Assembly: GCF_006170445.1 (NCBI RefSeq)
Contig: NZ_VCNA01000006.1
Coordinates: 1-64,000, forward strand
Reading direction: 5' to 3'
DNA from: Brevibacillus dissolubilis
GTDB lineage: Bacteria; Bacillota; Bacilli; Brevibacillales; Brevibacillaceae
Length of the DNA stretch: 64,000 nucleotides
Positions 54,538 through 62,891 of the stretch are shown here, in pieces. The stretch's first letter is position 1. The number at the start of each line of letters is the position of its first letter. Position numbers and translations under genes: made by a program. The notes beneath the pieces were generated by a model. That model had not been told where the DNA came from and searched no databases. It was given only the letters and a program-made list of their open reading frames with translations.

Positions 54538-55266
54538 CTATCCATTAGAATCAAATTCATCCAGCAATTCACTTACCGTCACAAACCGATACCCCTGACT
54601 GCGCAGGTCAGTGATAAGCTGCTGCAAGGCTGCGAGTGTCTGCTTTTGGTTCAAGCCTCCGTCATGGAAGAGCACGATATCACCGGAGTTGACATTCTTC
54701 TTCACGCTGTTGACGATGGCGGCTGACGTGCGGGCGAGCGACCAGTCGCGCGGGTCTACCGACCAGTGGATGATGTCGTAGCCAGAGGTCTGCACCGCAT
54801 TCATCACGTCATGGGTGATCACACCGCCGGGCGGACGGTAGTGCTGTGCGAGGATGCCGGTCGTACGCAGGATCGATTTTTCCGTCTGCTTGATCTCGTC
54901 GTAGACCTCCTGCTCGGTCAGCTTGTTGAGATCATAGTGATGATACCCGTGGTTGCCGATCTCATGTCCCGCTTTTTCAATCCACTGCATCACCTTGGGA
55001 TACTTATCCACCTGAGAACCGAGGACAAAAAACGTGGCAGGCACATGATTTTTGTGCAAGGTCTCCAGAATCAGCGGCGTGTAGACTGGATCAGGGCCGT
55101 CGTCAAAGGTGAGAGCCACCACTTTATGCCGCGTATCAATTCGGTGGATCGGTTCGTAAGCCGAAGCAGACAGGGGACACAGCCATTGGCTCACGAAGAG
55201 CGTCGCACCCAAGACCCATAAAAATGTACGCCGAAGCAAAGTGAGATCCCCCTTTCTCAGTCTCAT
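54538..55266 (-). CDS. Exported polysaccharide deacetylase (NodB domain)
   Basis: A 242-residue protein from the ATG at 55266. A TTG at 55239 with AAAGGGGG 8 nt upstream is an equally good start. A signal peptide or anchor (LWVLGATLFVSQWLCPLSASA) is followed by a NodB domain: TFDDGPD (motif 1), HEIGNHGYHHYDL (metal histidines), RPPGG (motif 3), DPRDW and LFHDGG. All catalytic motifs are intact. It resembles the peptidoglycan or chitooligosaccharide deacetylases of Bacillales. It is divergent from the DUF2797 gene. Confidence 0.9.
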   Translation of the reverse strand: MRLRKGDLTLLRRTFLWVLGATLFVSQWLCPLSASAYEPIHRIDTRHKVVALTFDDGPDPVYTPLILETLHKNHVPATFFVLGSQVDKYPKVMQWIEKAGHEIGNHGYHHYDLNKLTEQEVYDEIKQTEKSILRTTGILAQHYRPPGGVITHDVMNAVQTSGYDIIHWSVDPRDWSLARTSAAIVNSVKKNVNSGDIVLFHDGGLNQKQTLAALQQLITDLRSQGYRFVTVSELLDEFDSNG

Positions 55267-55384
55267 TCTTCTCCGTTTAGGTTGTCGTTTACAAAATAAA
55301 ACATGCATCTAAAAAAACCTAATTCCCGCCCGCTATGGTAAAATGGGAGGAGTGTCTGTCCAAGACCAGAGAGGAGAGAACCAC

Positions 55385-56185
55385 GTGGAAATCCAAGGCT
55401 TGTTAAAAGGGCTTGTCCATACCTATCATGGCAAGGATACCCCTGTTGATTACTACATCCAAGTAGGCGAAGACCGCATGCCACTGAACGAATGGCTGGG
55501 TCAAGAGCTGACCATCACATATATGGGCGAGAAAAACTGTATCGCCTGTGGACGCAAAACCAACAAAACCTTTAACAGCGGGTACTGCTACCCATGCTTT
55601 ACCAAGCTGCCGGAGAATGACCTCTGTATCGTGAAGCCGCACGAATGCCATTTTGACCAAGGCACCTGTCGGGACGAGAGCTTCGGGGAGACTTACTGCA
55701 TGATCCCGCATTATGTCTACCTCGCACTCTCCAGCGATGTCAAGGTAGGTCTCACCCGCAAAAACAACCAGCTCAAGCGCTGGGTCGACCAAGGGGCCAT
55801 CCGTGCCATCCCGATTGCCGAGCTGCCGACACGCCGTATGGCAGGCGAGCTGGAGGTTCATCTCAGCCAGTTCATGCCAGACAAGACCAACTGGCGCAAA
55901 ATGCTCAAAGGCGATGTCAAAGAAGCAGACCTGATCGCCCTGCGCGAAGAAGCCTACGGGCATTTCCCAGAAGAATTCAAACCATACCAACTGCGCGAGG
56001 ATGAGTGGGTGGATATCACGTATCCGGTTCTAGAGACGCTTGAGAAGATCAACTCCATGTCACTCGACAAGCTCGATACCATCACAGGCAAGCTGCTCGG
56101 GGCTAAGGGACAATACCTGATTATGGACAAGGGTGTCTTCCAAGTCCGCAAGCACGCAGGCTACCAGGTAAAAATCAACGCGTAA
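55385..56185 (+). CDS. DUF2797 protein with Cys4 zinc site and GIY-YIG-like segment
   Basis: A 266-residue protein with GTG start (GGAGAG 6 nt upstream). Residues ~45-75 contain CIACGRKTNKTFNSGYCYPCF, a CxxC...CxxC zinc-finger-like site. A segment HYVYLALSSDVKVGLTRKNNQLKRW (near 113-137) resembles a GIY-YIG nuclease core. The function of DUF2797 is not established. It is divergent from the deacetylase and is followed by two tiny genes. Confidence 0.8.
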   Translation: MEIQGLLKGLVHTYHGKDTPVDYYIQVGEDRMPLNEWLGQELTITYMGEKNCIACGRKTNKTFNSGYCYPCFTKLPENDLCIVKPHECHFDQGTCRDESFGETYCMIPHYVYLALSSDVKVGLTRKNNQLKRWVDQGAIRAIPIAELPTRRMAGELEVHLSQFMPDKTNWRKMLKGDVKEADLIALREEAYGHFPEEFKPYQLREDEWVDITYPVLETLEKINSMSLDKLDTITGKLLGAKGQYLIMDKGVFQVRKHAGYQVKINA

Positions 56186-56250
56186 GCAAGCATAATCACC
56201 GGCATTCTGTCTCACACTGACTGTAACCACACAGCAAAGGAGACACAACC

Positions 56251-56433
56251 GTGATGCGCGAAAACGAGATCCAATACACCGGACCGCTGACGGCCACCAT
56301 CGCTGACAACGAGTCTGTTGACCGTTCCGGCGAAGGCTTCGGGATCACCTACGATCCGATTCAGCGGAACTGGGAAGCCTTCTCCAGCAGCTTCGATCCA
56401 GCTGACATCGACCAAGGGGGCAGTCATGATTAG
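56251..56433 (+). CDS. Small hypothetical protein, 60 aa
   Basis: A 60-residue acidic ORF beginning with GTG-ATG. AAAGGAG lies 8 nt before the GTG. No family is recognised. The sequence is polar (NEIQYTGPLTATIADNESV, then SFDPADIDQ). It overlaps the next ORF by 8 nt, so translation is probably coupled. Confidence 0.6.
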   Translation: MMRENEIQYTGPLTATIADNESVDRSGEGFGITYDPIQRNWEAFSSSFDPADIDQGGSHD

Positions 56434-56605
56434 ACCGGACCAGGATATCGCCAATGTCGCTGCTGACGAACTGCCGATTCATCAGATGAACGCCAATGCC
56501 AATCCCAATGCCTTTGGCGGCTTGCAGGTAGATCCGACCGCGCAGATGTGGCAGGTGAATCCGGGGGCAGAAGCTGTTGACCCAGAGGATTTGGCTTCTG
56601 AATAG
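56426..56605 (+). CDS. Small hypothetical protein, 59 aa
   Basis: A 59-residue ORF whose ATG lies in the end of the previous ORF, with AAGGGGG 5 nt upstream. It is rich in N, A and P (NANANPNAFGG) and acidic at the C-terminus. No family is recognised. A terminator follows 15 nt after the stop. The two tiny genes form their own unit after DUF2797. Confidence 0.6.
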   Translation: MIRPDQDIANVAADELPIHQMNANANPNAFGGLQVDPTAQMWQVNPGAEAVDPEDLASE

Positions 56606-56620
56606 TACGTTCACAGACAG

Positions 56621-56654
56621 ACAGGTTGTCGTAATCATCGGCAGCCTGTTTTTT
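56621..56654 (+). terminator. Terminator of the two small genes
   Basis: ACAGGTTGTCG / CGGCAGCCTGT stem with a 7-nt loop and T6. Confidence 0.85.
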
Positions 56655-56730
56655 ATTCCAAACAGGAAATCACGTACCTGCTGGAAAATAAGAAAGAGAA
56701 AACTATTAACCATGTGAAGGGGCGATCCCG

Positions 56731-57528
56731 ATGTCCATCCAGACCTATGATAACAATCAAGCGATCCTATGGGGCGAGTTCGTGATGAGCGCGTACAATT
56801 CGTTTGACAAGAAAAACCTGAATCCTGATCCGGTTGATTTTCCTGCTGGCTGGGACTTGGTGGCTAATTTGAATGTAGATGCAACCTTCGCGATTTTCGA
56901 TGAAAAAGAATTCATCGGCTACATTGTCCGCTCACAGGCTGACCCGACCCAAGTGGGGATCGTGTTCCGTGGAACGGATGACATCATGGACTGGATCGAT
57001 GATTTTGAATTTGCCATGGTCGATTGTGATCTGATCCCTGCAGGTGGGCGTTGTGAGGATGGATTTTACAAGATGTATAAGTCCCTGACTGCGGTTGACC
57101 GCAAGACCGGAGAGACGCTGGACTTGGCCACCTACCTGATCCGCTTCGGCAACGACGTGACCTACACCGTGACTGGTCACAGCCTCGGCGGAGCATTGGC
57201 GAACCTGATGACGGTCGTGCTCGCCAGCCAAAAGAAAAAAGTACAGAGCTATACCTTTGCCGCCCCGATGACAGGCAATCATGACTTCGCCAACACATAC
57301 AACAGCCTTGTTCCTCAGAATTACCGCATCTACAACCAGCCTGACATCGTGCCAAAGGTTCCAAGCGGACTGCTCGGCTACGTACAGCTAGGCGGTGGAA
57401 TTGAGATCAATTCGTTGCTTCATCCAGAGATCCGCAAGTCAATCATCTGCTACCATTCACTTGCGACATACTTGAATGTGCTTAGCTCCGGCAAATATCC
57501 GTTAGGAAGCTGCTCAGCCGGAAAATAA
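56731..57528 (+). CDS. Class 3 lipase
   Basis: A 265-residue alpha/beta-hydrolase. The nucleophile S151 is in TGHSLGGALANL. FRGTDDIMDWIDDFEF near residue 80 is the usual lid-region motif of lipase_3. NQPDIVPKVP probably holds the acid and the histidine is in CYHSLATYL near the C-terminus. There is no signal peptide, so it may be cytosolic or released by lysis. GGGGCGAT is a weak ribosome site. Confidence 0.88.
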   Translation: MSIQTYDNNQAILWGEFVMSAYNSFDKKNLNPDPVDFPAGWDLVANLNVDATFAIFDEKEFIGYIVRSQADPTQVGIVFRGTDDIMDWIDDFEFAMVDCDLIPAGGRCEDGFYKMYKSLTAVDRKTGETLDLATYLIRFGNDVTYTVTGHSLGGALANLMTVVLASQKKKVQSYTFAAPMTGNHDFANTYNSLVPQNYRIYNQPDIVPKVPSGLLGYVQLGGGIEINSLLHPEIRKSIICYHSLATYLNVLSSGKYPLGSCSAGK

Positions 57529-57553
57529 ACCAGTGTAATTGCATGTTCATGCA

Positions 57554-57600
57554 AGAAAGGCTGTCCTCTGTCAATCTGACGGACGGGCAGTCTTTTTTTA
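57554..57600 (+). terminator. Probable terminator after the lipase gene
   Basis: AGGCTGTCC... / GGACGGGCAG imperfect stem followed by a run of seven T. Confidence 0.55.
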
Positions 57601-57666
57601 TCGGGAAAAATCAAGAGAAACAACGTGTGGAAAAGCTTTGCGTATCAAGAGTGCCAAAGTAACGTT

Positions 57667-57680
57667 TGTAAACGCTTACT
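57667..57680 (+). promoter_or_regulatory. cre site (CcpA operator) upstream of kimA
   Basis: TGTAAACGCTTACT fits every position of the Bacillus cre consensus TGWAARCGYTWNCW. It is the centre of a larger inverted repeat (AAGTAACGTTTGTAAACGCTTACTT region, about 57657-57681). It lies ~60 nt upstream of the c-di-AMP riboswitch. Confidence 0.7.
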
Positions 57681-57724
57681 TCGCCGTTTTTACAGATTGT
57701 TGTTTGGATGCGGCAGGAGTAGCA

Positions 57725-57868
57725 TATCGTTCATATCAAGTTAATCACGCTGAATCGTCAAGAGCGGGGGAACCAATCTCAGGGGTGAATCCCACATTCG
57801 TGTGGGTAGGGCAACTCAGCTGCCCGAATCCGACAGCTAACCTCGTAAGCGTAGCATGAGGGAGGAAA
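57725..57868 (+). promoter_or_regulatory. c-di-AMP riboswitch (ydaO-yuaA) upstream of kimA
   Basis: Conserved core: GAGCGGGGGAACC, GGGGTGAATCCC, GGGTAGGGCAACTC, CCCGAATCCGACAGCTAACCTCGTAAGCGT. ACGCT (57747-57751) and AGCGT (57848-57852) close the aptamer. There is no classic terminator, but a hairpin at 57907-57956 overlaps the ribosome site. That points to translational control. Confidence 0.93.
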
Positions 57869-57906
57869 ACAGGATATGAATATTGTCCTCGACTGGATTT
57901 AATCTA

Positions 57907-57956
57907 CCATTCGTTTGTTTTGTCATGCACTCTTACAAACAAATAAACGAAGGTGG
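57907..57956 (+). promoter_or_regulatory. Hairpin hiding the kimA ribosome-binding site
   Basis: CCATTCGTTT pairs with AAACGAAGGTGG, and GTTTTGT with ACAAAC, so the AAGGTGG site (57950-57956) is partly base-paired. It is the likely expression platform of the upstream riboswitch. Confidence 0.5.
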
Positions 57957-57965
57957 AACAATCCC

Positions 57966-59786
57966 ATGGTAAGTAAAGTAAAGCGTCTCTTAATCGGTCG
58001 TCCGATGAAATCAACCGAGCTGGCAGATGAAAAATTAAGCAAGCGAAAAGCACTCGCTGTCCTCTCATCGGATGCACTCTCATCTGTCGCATACGGCACA
58101 GAACAAATCCTGCTGGTTCTCATGGTGCTGGGGGCCACCGCCCTCTGGTACTCGATCCCGATCTCGCTTGCCGTGCTGGGTCTTTTAACCGTCCTGATTC
58201 TCTCGTACCGCCAAACGATTTTTGCCTATCCATCCGGCGGGGGCGCCTACATCGTCGCCAAAGAGAATCTCGGGCTCAACTTCGGTCTGGTCGCAGGAGG
58301 CTCCCTGCTGGTTGACTACATCCTGACCGTGGCGGTAAGTGCCTCTGCGGGGACAGATGCGATCACCTCGGCATTTCCCAGCCTGCACGAGCACCGCGTC
58401 CTGATCGCGCTGACCATGATCGCGGTCCTGACGGTTCTCAACCTGCGCGGGATTACGGAATCGGCTTCCGTCTTGGCTTATCCGGTCTACATGTTCGTGC
58501 TCGCCATCTTCGTCCTGATCATCGCGGGACTCTATCAGGTGGCGACAGGTGATGTCCATCCGGCAGCGGCTCCTCAGTATGGCACGGCTGTGCATGGGGT
58601 TACCCTGTTTCTATTGCTCAAAGCATTCAGCTCGGGCTGCTCAGCCTTGACAGGGGTAGAGGCCGTATCGAATGCCATCCCCAATTTCAAGGCACCTGCC
58701 GAGCGCAACGCCGCTAAGACCTTGGTCATGATGGGACTTATCTTAGGCGCGATGTTCATGGGCATCAGCGTGCTGGCCTACGCATATGGCATCAGCCCAA
58801 GCCCGACAGAGACGGTCGTCTCTCAGATCGCGGCAGCTACTTTTGGCCGTGGTGTGGTCTATTACGCCATCCAGACTGTCACCGCAGCGATCCTGTTCCT
58901 CGCCGCCAACACCGCTTTCTCAGCGTTTCCACTGCTCGCTTTTATGCTGGCAAAAGATAAATTCATGCCGAATATGTTTACCGTACGCGGTGACCGTCTC
59001 GGCTTTTCCAACGGGATTATCGTGCTGGGCGTCCTGTCTGCACTACTGGTCGTGATCTTCAATGGTCACACCGAAAGTCTCATCCCGCTCTATGCCGTAG
59101 GGGTGTTCATCCCATTCACGCTCTCCCAATCCGGCATGATGCGCCGCTGGATTACGACGAAGCCTTCAGGGTGGGGTTTGTCATTTACGATCAACACCAT
59201 CGGGATGCTGACCACGCTGACGATCACCTTGATCTTTATTTTCACCAAGTTCTCACAGGTCTGGCTCGTCTTCCTGTTCGTCCCGGCGATGATTATGATC
59301 TTCAAAAGAATCAACCAGCACTATACCAACATCGCCGAAGAGCTGCGCATCGACATCCATAACTGCAAGCCCGAGGAAAAAGGCAGCGTCATGGTCATCC
59401 CGATCGCCGGCATCACCAAAGTGGTCGCCAGCACCATCGGCTACGCCAAGTCGCTCACGGATAACGTCGTCTGCGTCTACATCGGCTTCGACGATGAGTC
59501 GATTGAGAAGATGGAGCGCAAATGGGAAGAATGGAACCCCGGCGTCCGCCTAATCGTCCTGCGTTCACGCTACCGGAGCATCATTAAGCCGCTGGTCAAG
59601 TTCATCGACACAGTGGAGTGGAAGACCGCGCACAATGATCACGTCACGGTGCTGATCCCGCAGTTCATCACGAAAAAGTGGTGGCATACGTTTCTGCATA
59701 ATCAGACAGGGCTGTTGATTCGGGCTTATCTGTTTACACGGAAGGATATTACGATTGCGACGGTGCCGTATCATTTGCATAAGTAG
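57966..59786 (+). CDS. kimA: KimA-like potassium uptake protein (APC superfamily)
   Basis: A 606-residue membrane protein with about 12 helices and a cytoplasmic C-terminal domain of ~150 residues. The start at 57966 has AAGGTGG 9 nt upstream and gives a length like that of B. subtilis KimA (607). The N-terminus is KSTELADEKLSKRKALAVLSSDALSSVAYGTEQIL, the family signature. The upstream c-di-AMP riboswitch is the known regulator of kimA: high c-di-AMP shuts off potassium uptake. The C-terminal domain is a candidate c-di-AMP-binding region. A cre site adds possible CcpA control. Confidence 0.9.
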   Translation: MVSKVKRLLIGRPMKSTELADEKLSKRKALAVLSSDALSSVAYGTEQILLVLMVLGATALWYSIPISLAVLGLLTVLILSYRQTIFAYPSGGGAYIVAKENLGLNFGLVAGGSLLVDYILTVAVSASAGTDAITSAFPSLHEHRVLIALTMIAVLTVLNLRGITESASVLAYPVYMFVLAIFVLIIAGLYQVATGDVHPAAAPQYGTAVHGVTLFLLLKAFSSGCSALTGVEAVSNAIPNFKAPAERNAAKTLVMMGLILGAMFMGISVLAYAYGISPSPTETVVSQIAAATFGRGVVYYAIQTVTAAILFLAANTAFSAFPLLAFMLAKDKFMPNMFTVRGDRLGFSNGIIVLGVLSALLVVIFNGHTESLIPLYAVGVFIPFTLSQSGMMRRWITTKPSGWGLSFTINTIGMLTTLTITLIFIFTKFSQVWLVFLFVPAMIMIFKRINQHYTNIAEELRIDIHNCKPEEKGSVMVIPIAGITKVVASTIGYAKSLTDNVVCVYIGFDDESIEKMERKWEEWNPGVRLIVLRSRYRSIIKPLVKFIDTVEWKTAHNDHVTVLIPQFITKKWWHTFLHNQTGLLIRAYLFTRKDITIATVPYHLHK

Positions 59787-59812
59787 AAGGTTATATATTA
59801 TATAGAAGAAAG

Positions 59813-59860
59813 AAAACCATCCGATTGGCCGAGAAAAGTGGCGGAGCGGGTGGTTTTTTG
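59813..59860 (+). terminator. Terminator after kimA
   Basis: AAAACCATCCG / CGGGTGGTTTT stem with a 23-nt loop and T-run. Confidence 0.75.
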
Positions 59861-59966
59861 CATTTGCATGTGCTGTTGGAGTGGTTTCTGAAAAGGGTTT
59901 TGATTATTGGATTGGAATAAGTCTATAGCAGATTAAAAGCATGTGGGAACGGGAGGTTTCTTTTCT

Positions 59967-60410
59967 ATGATTACGATTCAGAGAGCAACGGATACTGAGA
60001 TTCGAGATATCATCCAAAATCACTCGGCACAGGCCATGTTTGAAGGTGGCGACGGGACTTTCAGACCGACACAGGAGCGAGTCGAGCAGTTGAACAAGAC
60101 GACTCTCGAAAAAGGAGCATTCTATCTTCTGGCAAAAGACGGTGAGCAATTGGCAGGCTGGGTAATGGTCGGTTCGAACAAGGATTTCTTTTCGGAAGAG
60201 ATGATCGGGTTTATTTATGAGCTGTATGTGTTTCCTGAATACAGGGGGAAAGGAATCGCCAAGGAGCTGATGACAGAGGGGATCAGTGCGCTTCGGGAAG
60301 AGGGATATGAGGAGATTCGGTTGAATGTGTTTGCTGGAAACCAAGGGGCAAAGCGTCTGTATGAGAGTCTGGGATTCCTGGATCGGCAGACGGTGATGAG
60401 CCTGCGTTAA
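59967..60410 (+). CDS. GNAT family N-acetyltransferase
   Basis: A 147-residue acetyltransferase. The start at 59967 has GGGAGG 10 nt upstream. The acetyl-CoA motif is ELYVFPEYRGKGIAKELM (near 84-101), and LNVFAGNQGAKRLYESLGF near the C-terminus is the usual last motif. The substrate is unknown. A candidate promoter of the next gene (TTGAGA-18-TATGCT, 60420-60449) starts just after its stop. Confidence 0.88.
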   Translation: MITIQRATDTEIRDIIQNHSAQAMFEGGDGTFRPTQERVEQLNKTTLEKGAFYLLAKDGEQLAGWVMVGSNKDFFSEEMIGFIYELYVFPEYRGKGIAKELMTEGISALREEGYEEIRLNVFAGNQGAKRLYESLGFLDRQTVMSLR

Positions 60411-60419
60411 CTCTAAGCA

Positions 60420-60449
60420 TTGAGAACCCGTATCAAAACATGGTATGCT
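60420..60449 (+). promoter_or_regulatory. Candidate SigA promoter of the ArsC-like/aminotransferase pair
   Basis: TTGAGA (60420-60425), 18-nt spacer, TATGCT (60444-60449). Confidence 0.5.
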
Positions 60450-60515
60450 AAACAATGGAAATTAATTGATCGCTGAAGTATCACCCCAACGACAGAAAGC
60501 GAGGACCCCACCACC

Positions 60516-60878
60516 ATGACCATCAAAGCCTACCTCTACAATAAATGCAGCACCTGCACCAAAGCGAAAAAATGGCTCGAAGCCACCAACATCCCATTCC
60601 AAGAAATCGCCATCGTAGACAACCCGCCGACCGCTGAGGAACTGCGCACCTACTGGCAGAACAGCGGCATCGACCTGAAAAAATTCTTTAACGTAAGCGG
60701 CCAATTCTACCGCGAACTGGGGCTCAAGGACCGCTTGCCATCCATGAGCGAGGACGAGATGCTCGACCTGCTCGCCTCCAACGGCAAGCTCATCAAACGC
60801 CCGCTGATCACCGACGGTCAGACCGTGACGCTTGGCTTCAAAGAAGAAGACCTGCAAAAAGCATGGGGGAACGCCTAA
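60516..60878 (+). CDS. ArsC/Spx-family thioredoxin-fold protein (YusI-like)
   Basis: A 120-residue protein with an N-terminal CxxC at C11-C14 (NKCSTCTKAKKWL), typical of the ArsC/Spx family. FNVSGQFYRELGLKDRLPSMSEDEMLDLLASNGKLIKRPLI is the family's C-terminal part. Arsenate reductase activity and RNA-polymerase binding cannot be told apart by sequence; it lacks the Spx-type C-terminal extension. The aminotransferase starts one base after its stop. Confidence 0.88.
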   Translation: MTIKAYLYNKCSTCTKAKKWLEATNIPFQEIAIVDNPPTAEELRTYWQNSGIDLKKFFNVSGQFYRELGLKDRLPSMSEDEMLDLLASNGKLIKRPLITDGQTVTLGFKEEDLQKAWGNA

Positions 60879-60879
60879 G

Positions 60880-62085
60880 ATGACAGGGGGAACAGGAAAC
60901 CCACACTGGAAGCCTTCCCGCCGCTTGGAGCACATGTCGTCTGCGATCTTCACCGAAATGGCCCAGCGTAAGCAGGACGTCGCACGCCGGATGCAGGTGA
61001 TTGATCTGGGCATCGGAAGCCCGGACAAACCGCCTGCACCGCATCTGATCGAGGCACTCACTCAGGCAATCCAACGGCCTGATATGTACGGCTATCCCGG
61101 CTCGGAAGGCTCTCTTGCATTCCGCCAAGAGGTAGCGCTGTGGTATGAGCAACGCTTCGGTGTGAAGCTTGATCCAGCCACTGAGGTACACTCCTTGATG
61201 GGCTCCCAGGACGGCTTGGCCCACCTTGCTTTGGCATGGACAGATCCGGGTGACATCGTGCTGGTTCCTGATCCGGGGTACCCGATCTATGCAGGCAGTG
61301 TTCATCTGGCGGGAGCGGAGCTGTATCCGATGCCGCTTCGTGCAGAGAACGACTTTTTGCCTGATCTCGACGCCATTCCGGCTGAGATTCGCCAGCGTGC
61401 CAAGTTCATGATCCTGAACTACCCGAACAACCCGGTCTCCGCTGTGGCACCGCTGTCTTTTTTTGAAAAAGTAGTGCAATTCGCAAAGGAGCACCAGATC
61501 GCCGTTCTCCATGACCTGGCGTATTCTGAGATGGCGTTTGACGGCTACCGTCCACCGAGCTTTTTGCAGGTAGAAGGGGCGCGTGACGTTGCCATTGAGA
61601 TGAATTCCTTCTCCAAAAGCTTCAATATGGCAGGCACTCGCATCGCTTATGCGGTCGGGAATGCTGATCTGATCCGCCCGCTTGCTGTGGTGAAATCCAA
61701 TATCGATTACGGTGTGTTTGCCCCGGTTCAGGAGATGGCCGTTGCAGCGCTTCGGGCTGACCGGCTCGGTACCGTTCCCAATCGGACGAGTGAGATCTAC
61801 CAGGAGCGCCGAGATGTGCTCTTAGGTGAGCTTACGCGCATTGGGTGGGATATTCCGAGACCGAAGGCGACCATGTTCGTCTGGGCACAGGTTCCGGCGG
61901 GCTGGACGTCCCGTACGTTTGCCTTTGAGCTGTTGGAGCGGGCAGGTGTCGTCGTGATCCCAGGTGATGCCTTCGGTGCGCAGGGGGAAGGATATGTGCG
62001 GATTGCACTGGTTCAGGAGCCTGCTGTCTTAAAAGAAGTGGCAGCGAGAATCGAGGCATCCGGAATTCTTGGGCAGTCGGTATAA
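60880..62085 (+). CDS. PLP-dependent aminotransferase class I/II
   Basis: A 401-residue fold-type I aminotransferase. The start at 60880 follows the ArsC-like stop by one base. YGYPGSEGSLAFRQ, NYPNNPVSA and the Schiff-base lysine in EMNSFSKSFNMAGTRIAY are present. The overall pattern is close to LL-diaminopimelate aminotransferase-like enzymes. The specific substrate is not clear. The salvage pathway here lacks an mtnE aminotransferase, but linking this gene to it would be speculation. Confidence 0.88.
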   Translation: MTGGTGNPHWKPSRRLEHMSSAIFTEMAQRKQDVARRMQVIDLGIGSPDKPPAPHLIEALTQAIQRPDMYGYPGSEGSLAFRQEVALWYEQRFGVKLDPATEVHSLMGSQDGLAHLALAWTDPGDIVLVPDPGYPIYAGSVHLAGAELYPMPLRAENDFLPDLDAIPAEIRQRAKFMILNYPNNPVSAVAPLSFFEKVVQFAKEHQIAVLHDLAYSEMAFDGYRPPSFLQVEGARDVAIEMNSFSKSFNMAGTRIAYAVGNADLIRPLAVVKSNIDYGVFAPVQEMAVAALRADRLGTVPNRTSEIYQERRDVLLGELTRIGWDIPRPKATMFVWAQVPAGWTSRTFAFELLERAGVVVIPGDAFGAQGEGYVRIALVQEPAVLKEVAARIEASGILGQSV

Positions 62086-62157
62086 AGCCTGAAAAACATG
62101 GGTATTCTTTTGTAGGGAAATTCATAACCTGCTCTCATAGTTAAAATAATTCCTATA

Positions 62158-62172
62158 TTATATTGACTATAA
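62158..62172 (+). promoter_or_regulatory. PerR-box-like operator on the peroxiredoxin promoter
   Basis: TTATATTGACTATAA matches the PerR box TTATAATNATTATAA at 12 of 14 positions. It overlaps the -35 TTGACT (62163-62168) of a promoter whose -10 TATGAT is at 62187-62192 (18-nt spacer). Confidence 0.65.
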
Positions 62173-62244
62173 AAAGGGACGTTTGTTATGATATCTATTG
62201 GAAGTTGAATTACATCCTAAAATATCTTGAGGAGGTTTTACATA

Positions 62245-62793
62245 ATGGCACAACGTCTTGTAGGTCTTCAAGCTCCTGATTTCACACTCGAAACAGCTCT
62301 TGGCAACGGTCAAGAATTCGGTAAAGTATCCCTTTCCGACTACCGTGGCAAATGGCTCGTTCTTTTCTTCTATCCACTGGACTTCACTTTCGTTTGCCCT
62401 ACTGAGATCATCTCTCTCTCTGACTCTATCGAAGATTTCAAAGATCTCGATGCAGAGGTTCTCGGTGTATCCGTAGACTCCAAACACTCCCACCGCGCAT
62501 GGATCAACACTCCACGCGACCAAAACGGTCTTGGTGGCCTGAACTACCCACTCGCTTCTGACTTCAACAAAACAACTGCTCGCGCTTATGGCGTACTCGA
62601 CGAAGAAGCAGGCGTTGCATTCCGCGGTCTCTTCATCATCGATCCAGAAGGCGTTCTCAAATACCAAGTTGTTACTGACCTCAACGTTGGTCGTTCCGAC
62701 GAAGAAACTCTCCGCGTGCTTCAAGCACTCCAATCCGGTGGTCTTTGCCCAGCTAACTGGCGCCCAGGCCAAGCTCACCTCACTGCGAAGTAA
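62245..62793 (+). CDS. 2-Cys peroxiredoxin (AhpC/Prx1 type)
   Basis: A 182-residue thiol peroxidase. The start at 62245 has GAGGAGG 9 nt upstream. The peroxidatic cysteine is C51 (FTFVCPTEI) and the resolving cysteine is C168 (GGLCPANWRPG). Codon use is strongly biased, consistent with high expression. A PerR-like box on its promoter suggests induction by peroxide. It could be cognate to a thioredoxin rather than AhpF, since no ahpF is adjacent. Confidence 0.94.
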   Translation: MAQRLVGLQAPDFTLETALGNGQEFGKVSLSDYRGKWLVLFFYPLDFTFVCPTEIISLSDSIEDFKDLDAEVLGVSVDSKHSHRAWINTPRDQNGLGGLNYPLASDFNKTTARAYGVLDEEAGVAFRGLFIIDPEGVLKYQVVTDLNVGRSDEETLRVLQALQSGGLCPANWRPGQAHLTAK

Positions 62794-62828
62794 TTTGGCT
62801 TTCGCAGCCTGATGTAAATGGATATCCG

Positions 62829-62866
62829 AAAAAAGGGTCTAACTCTCAGTTGTTAGGCCCTTTTTT
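62829..62866 (+). terminator. Terminator after the peroxiredoxin gene
   Basis: AAAAAGGGTCTAAC / GTTAGGCCCTTTTTT stem with an 8-nt loop. Confidence 0.9.
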
Positions 62867-62891
62867 CCCTATATAAAAGGAGGTTTTTCCT

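Noticed and set aside
62141-62155. A second PerR-like site (TTAAAATAATTCCTA)
   Set aside because: It matches at only 10 of 14 positions, and the adjacent 12-of-14 site over the -35 explains the promoter better.
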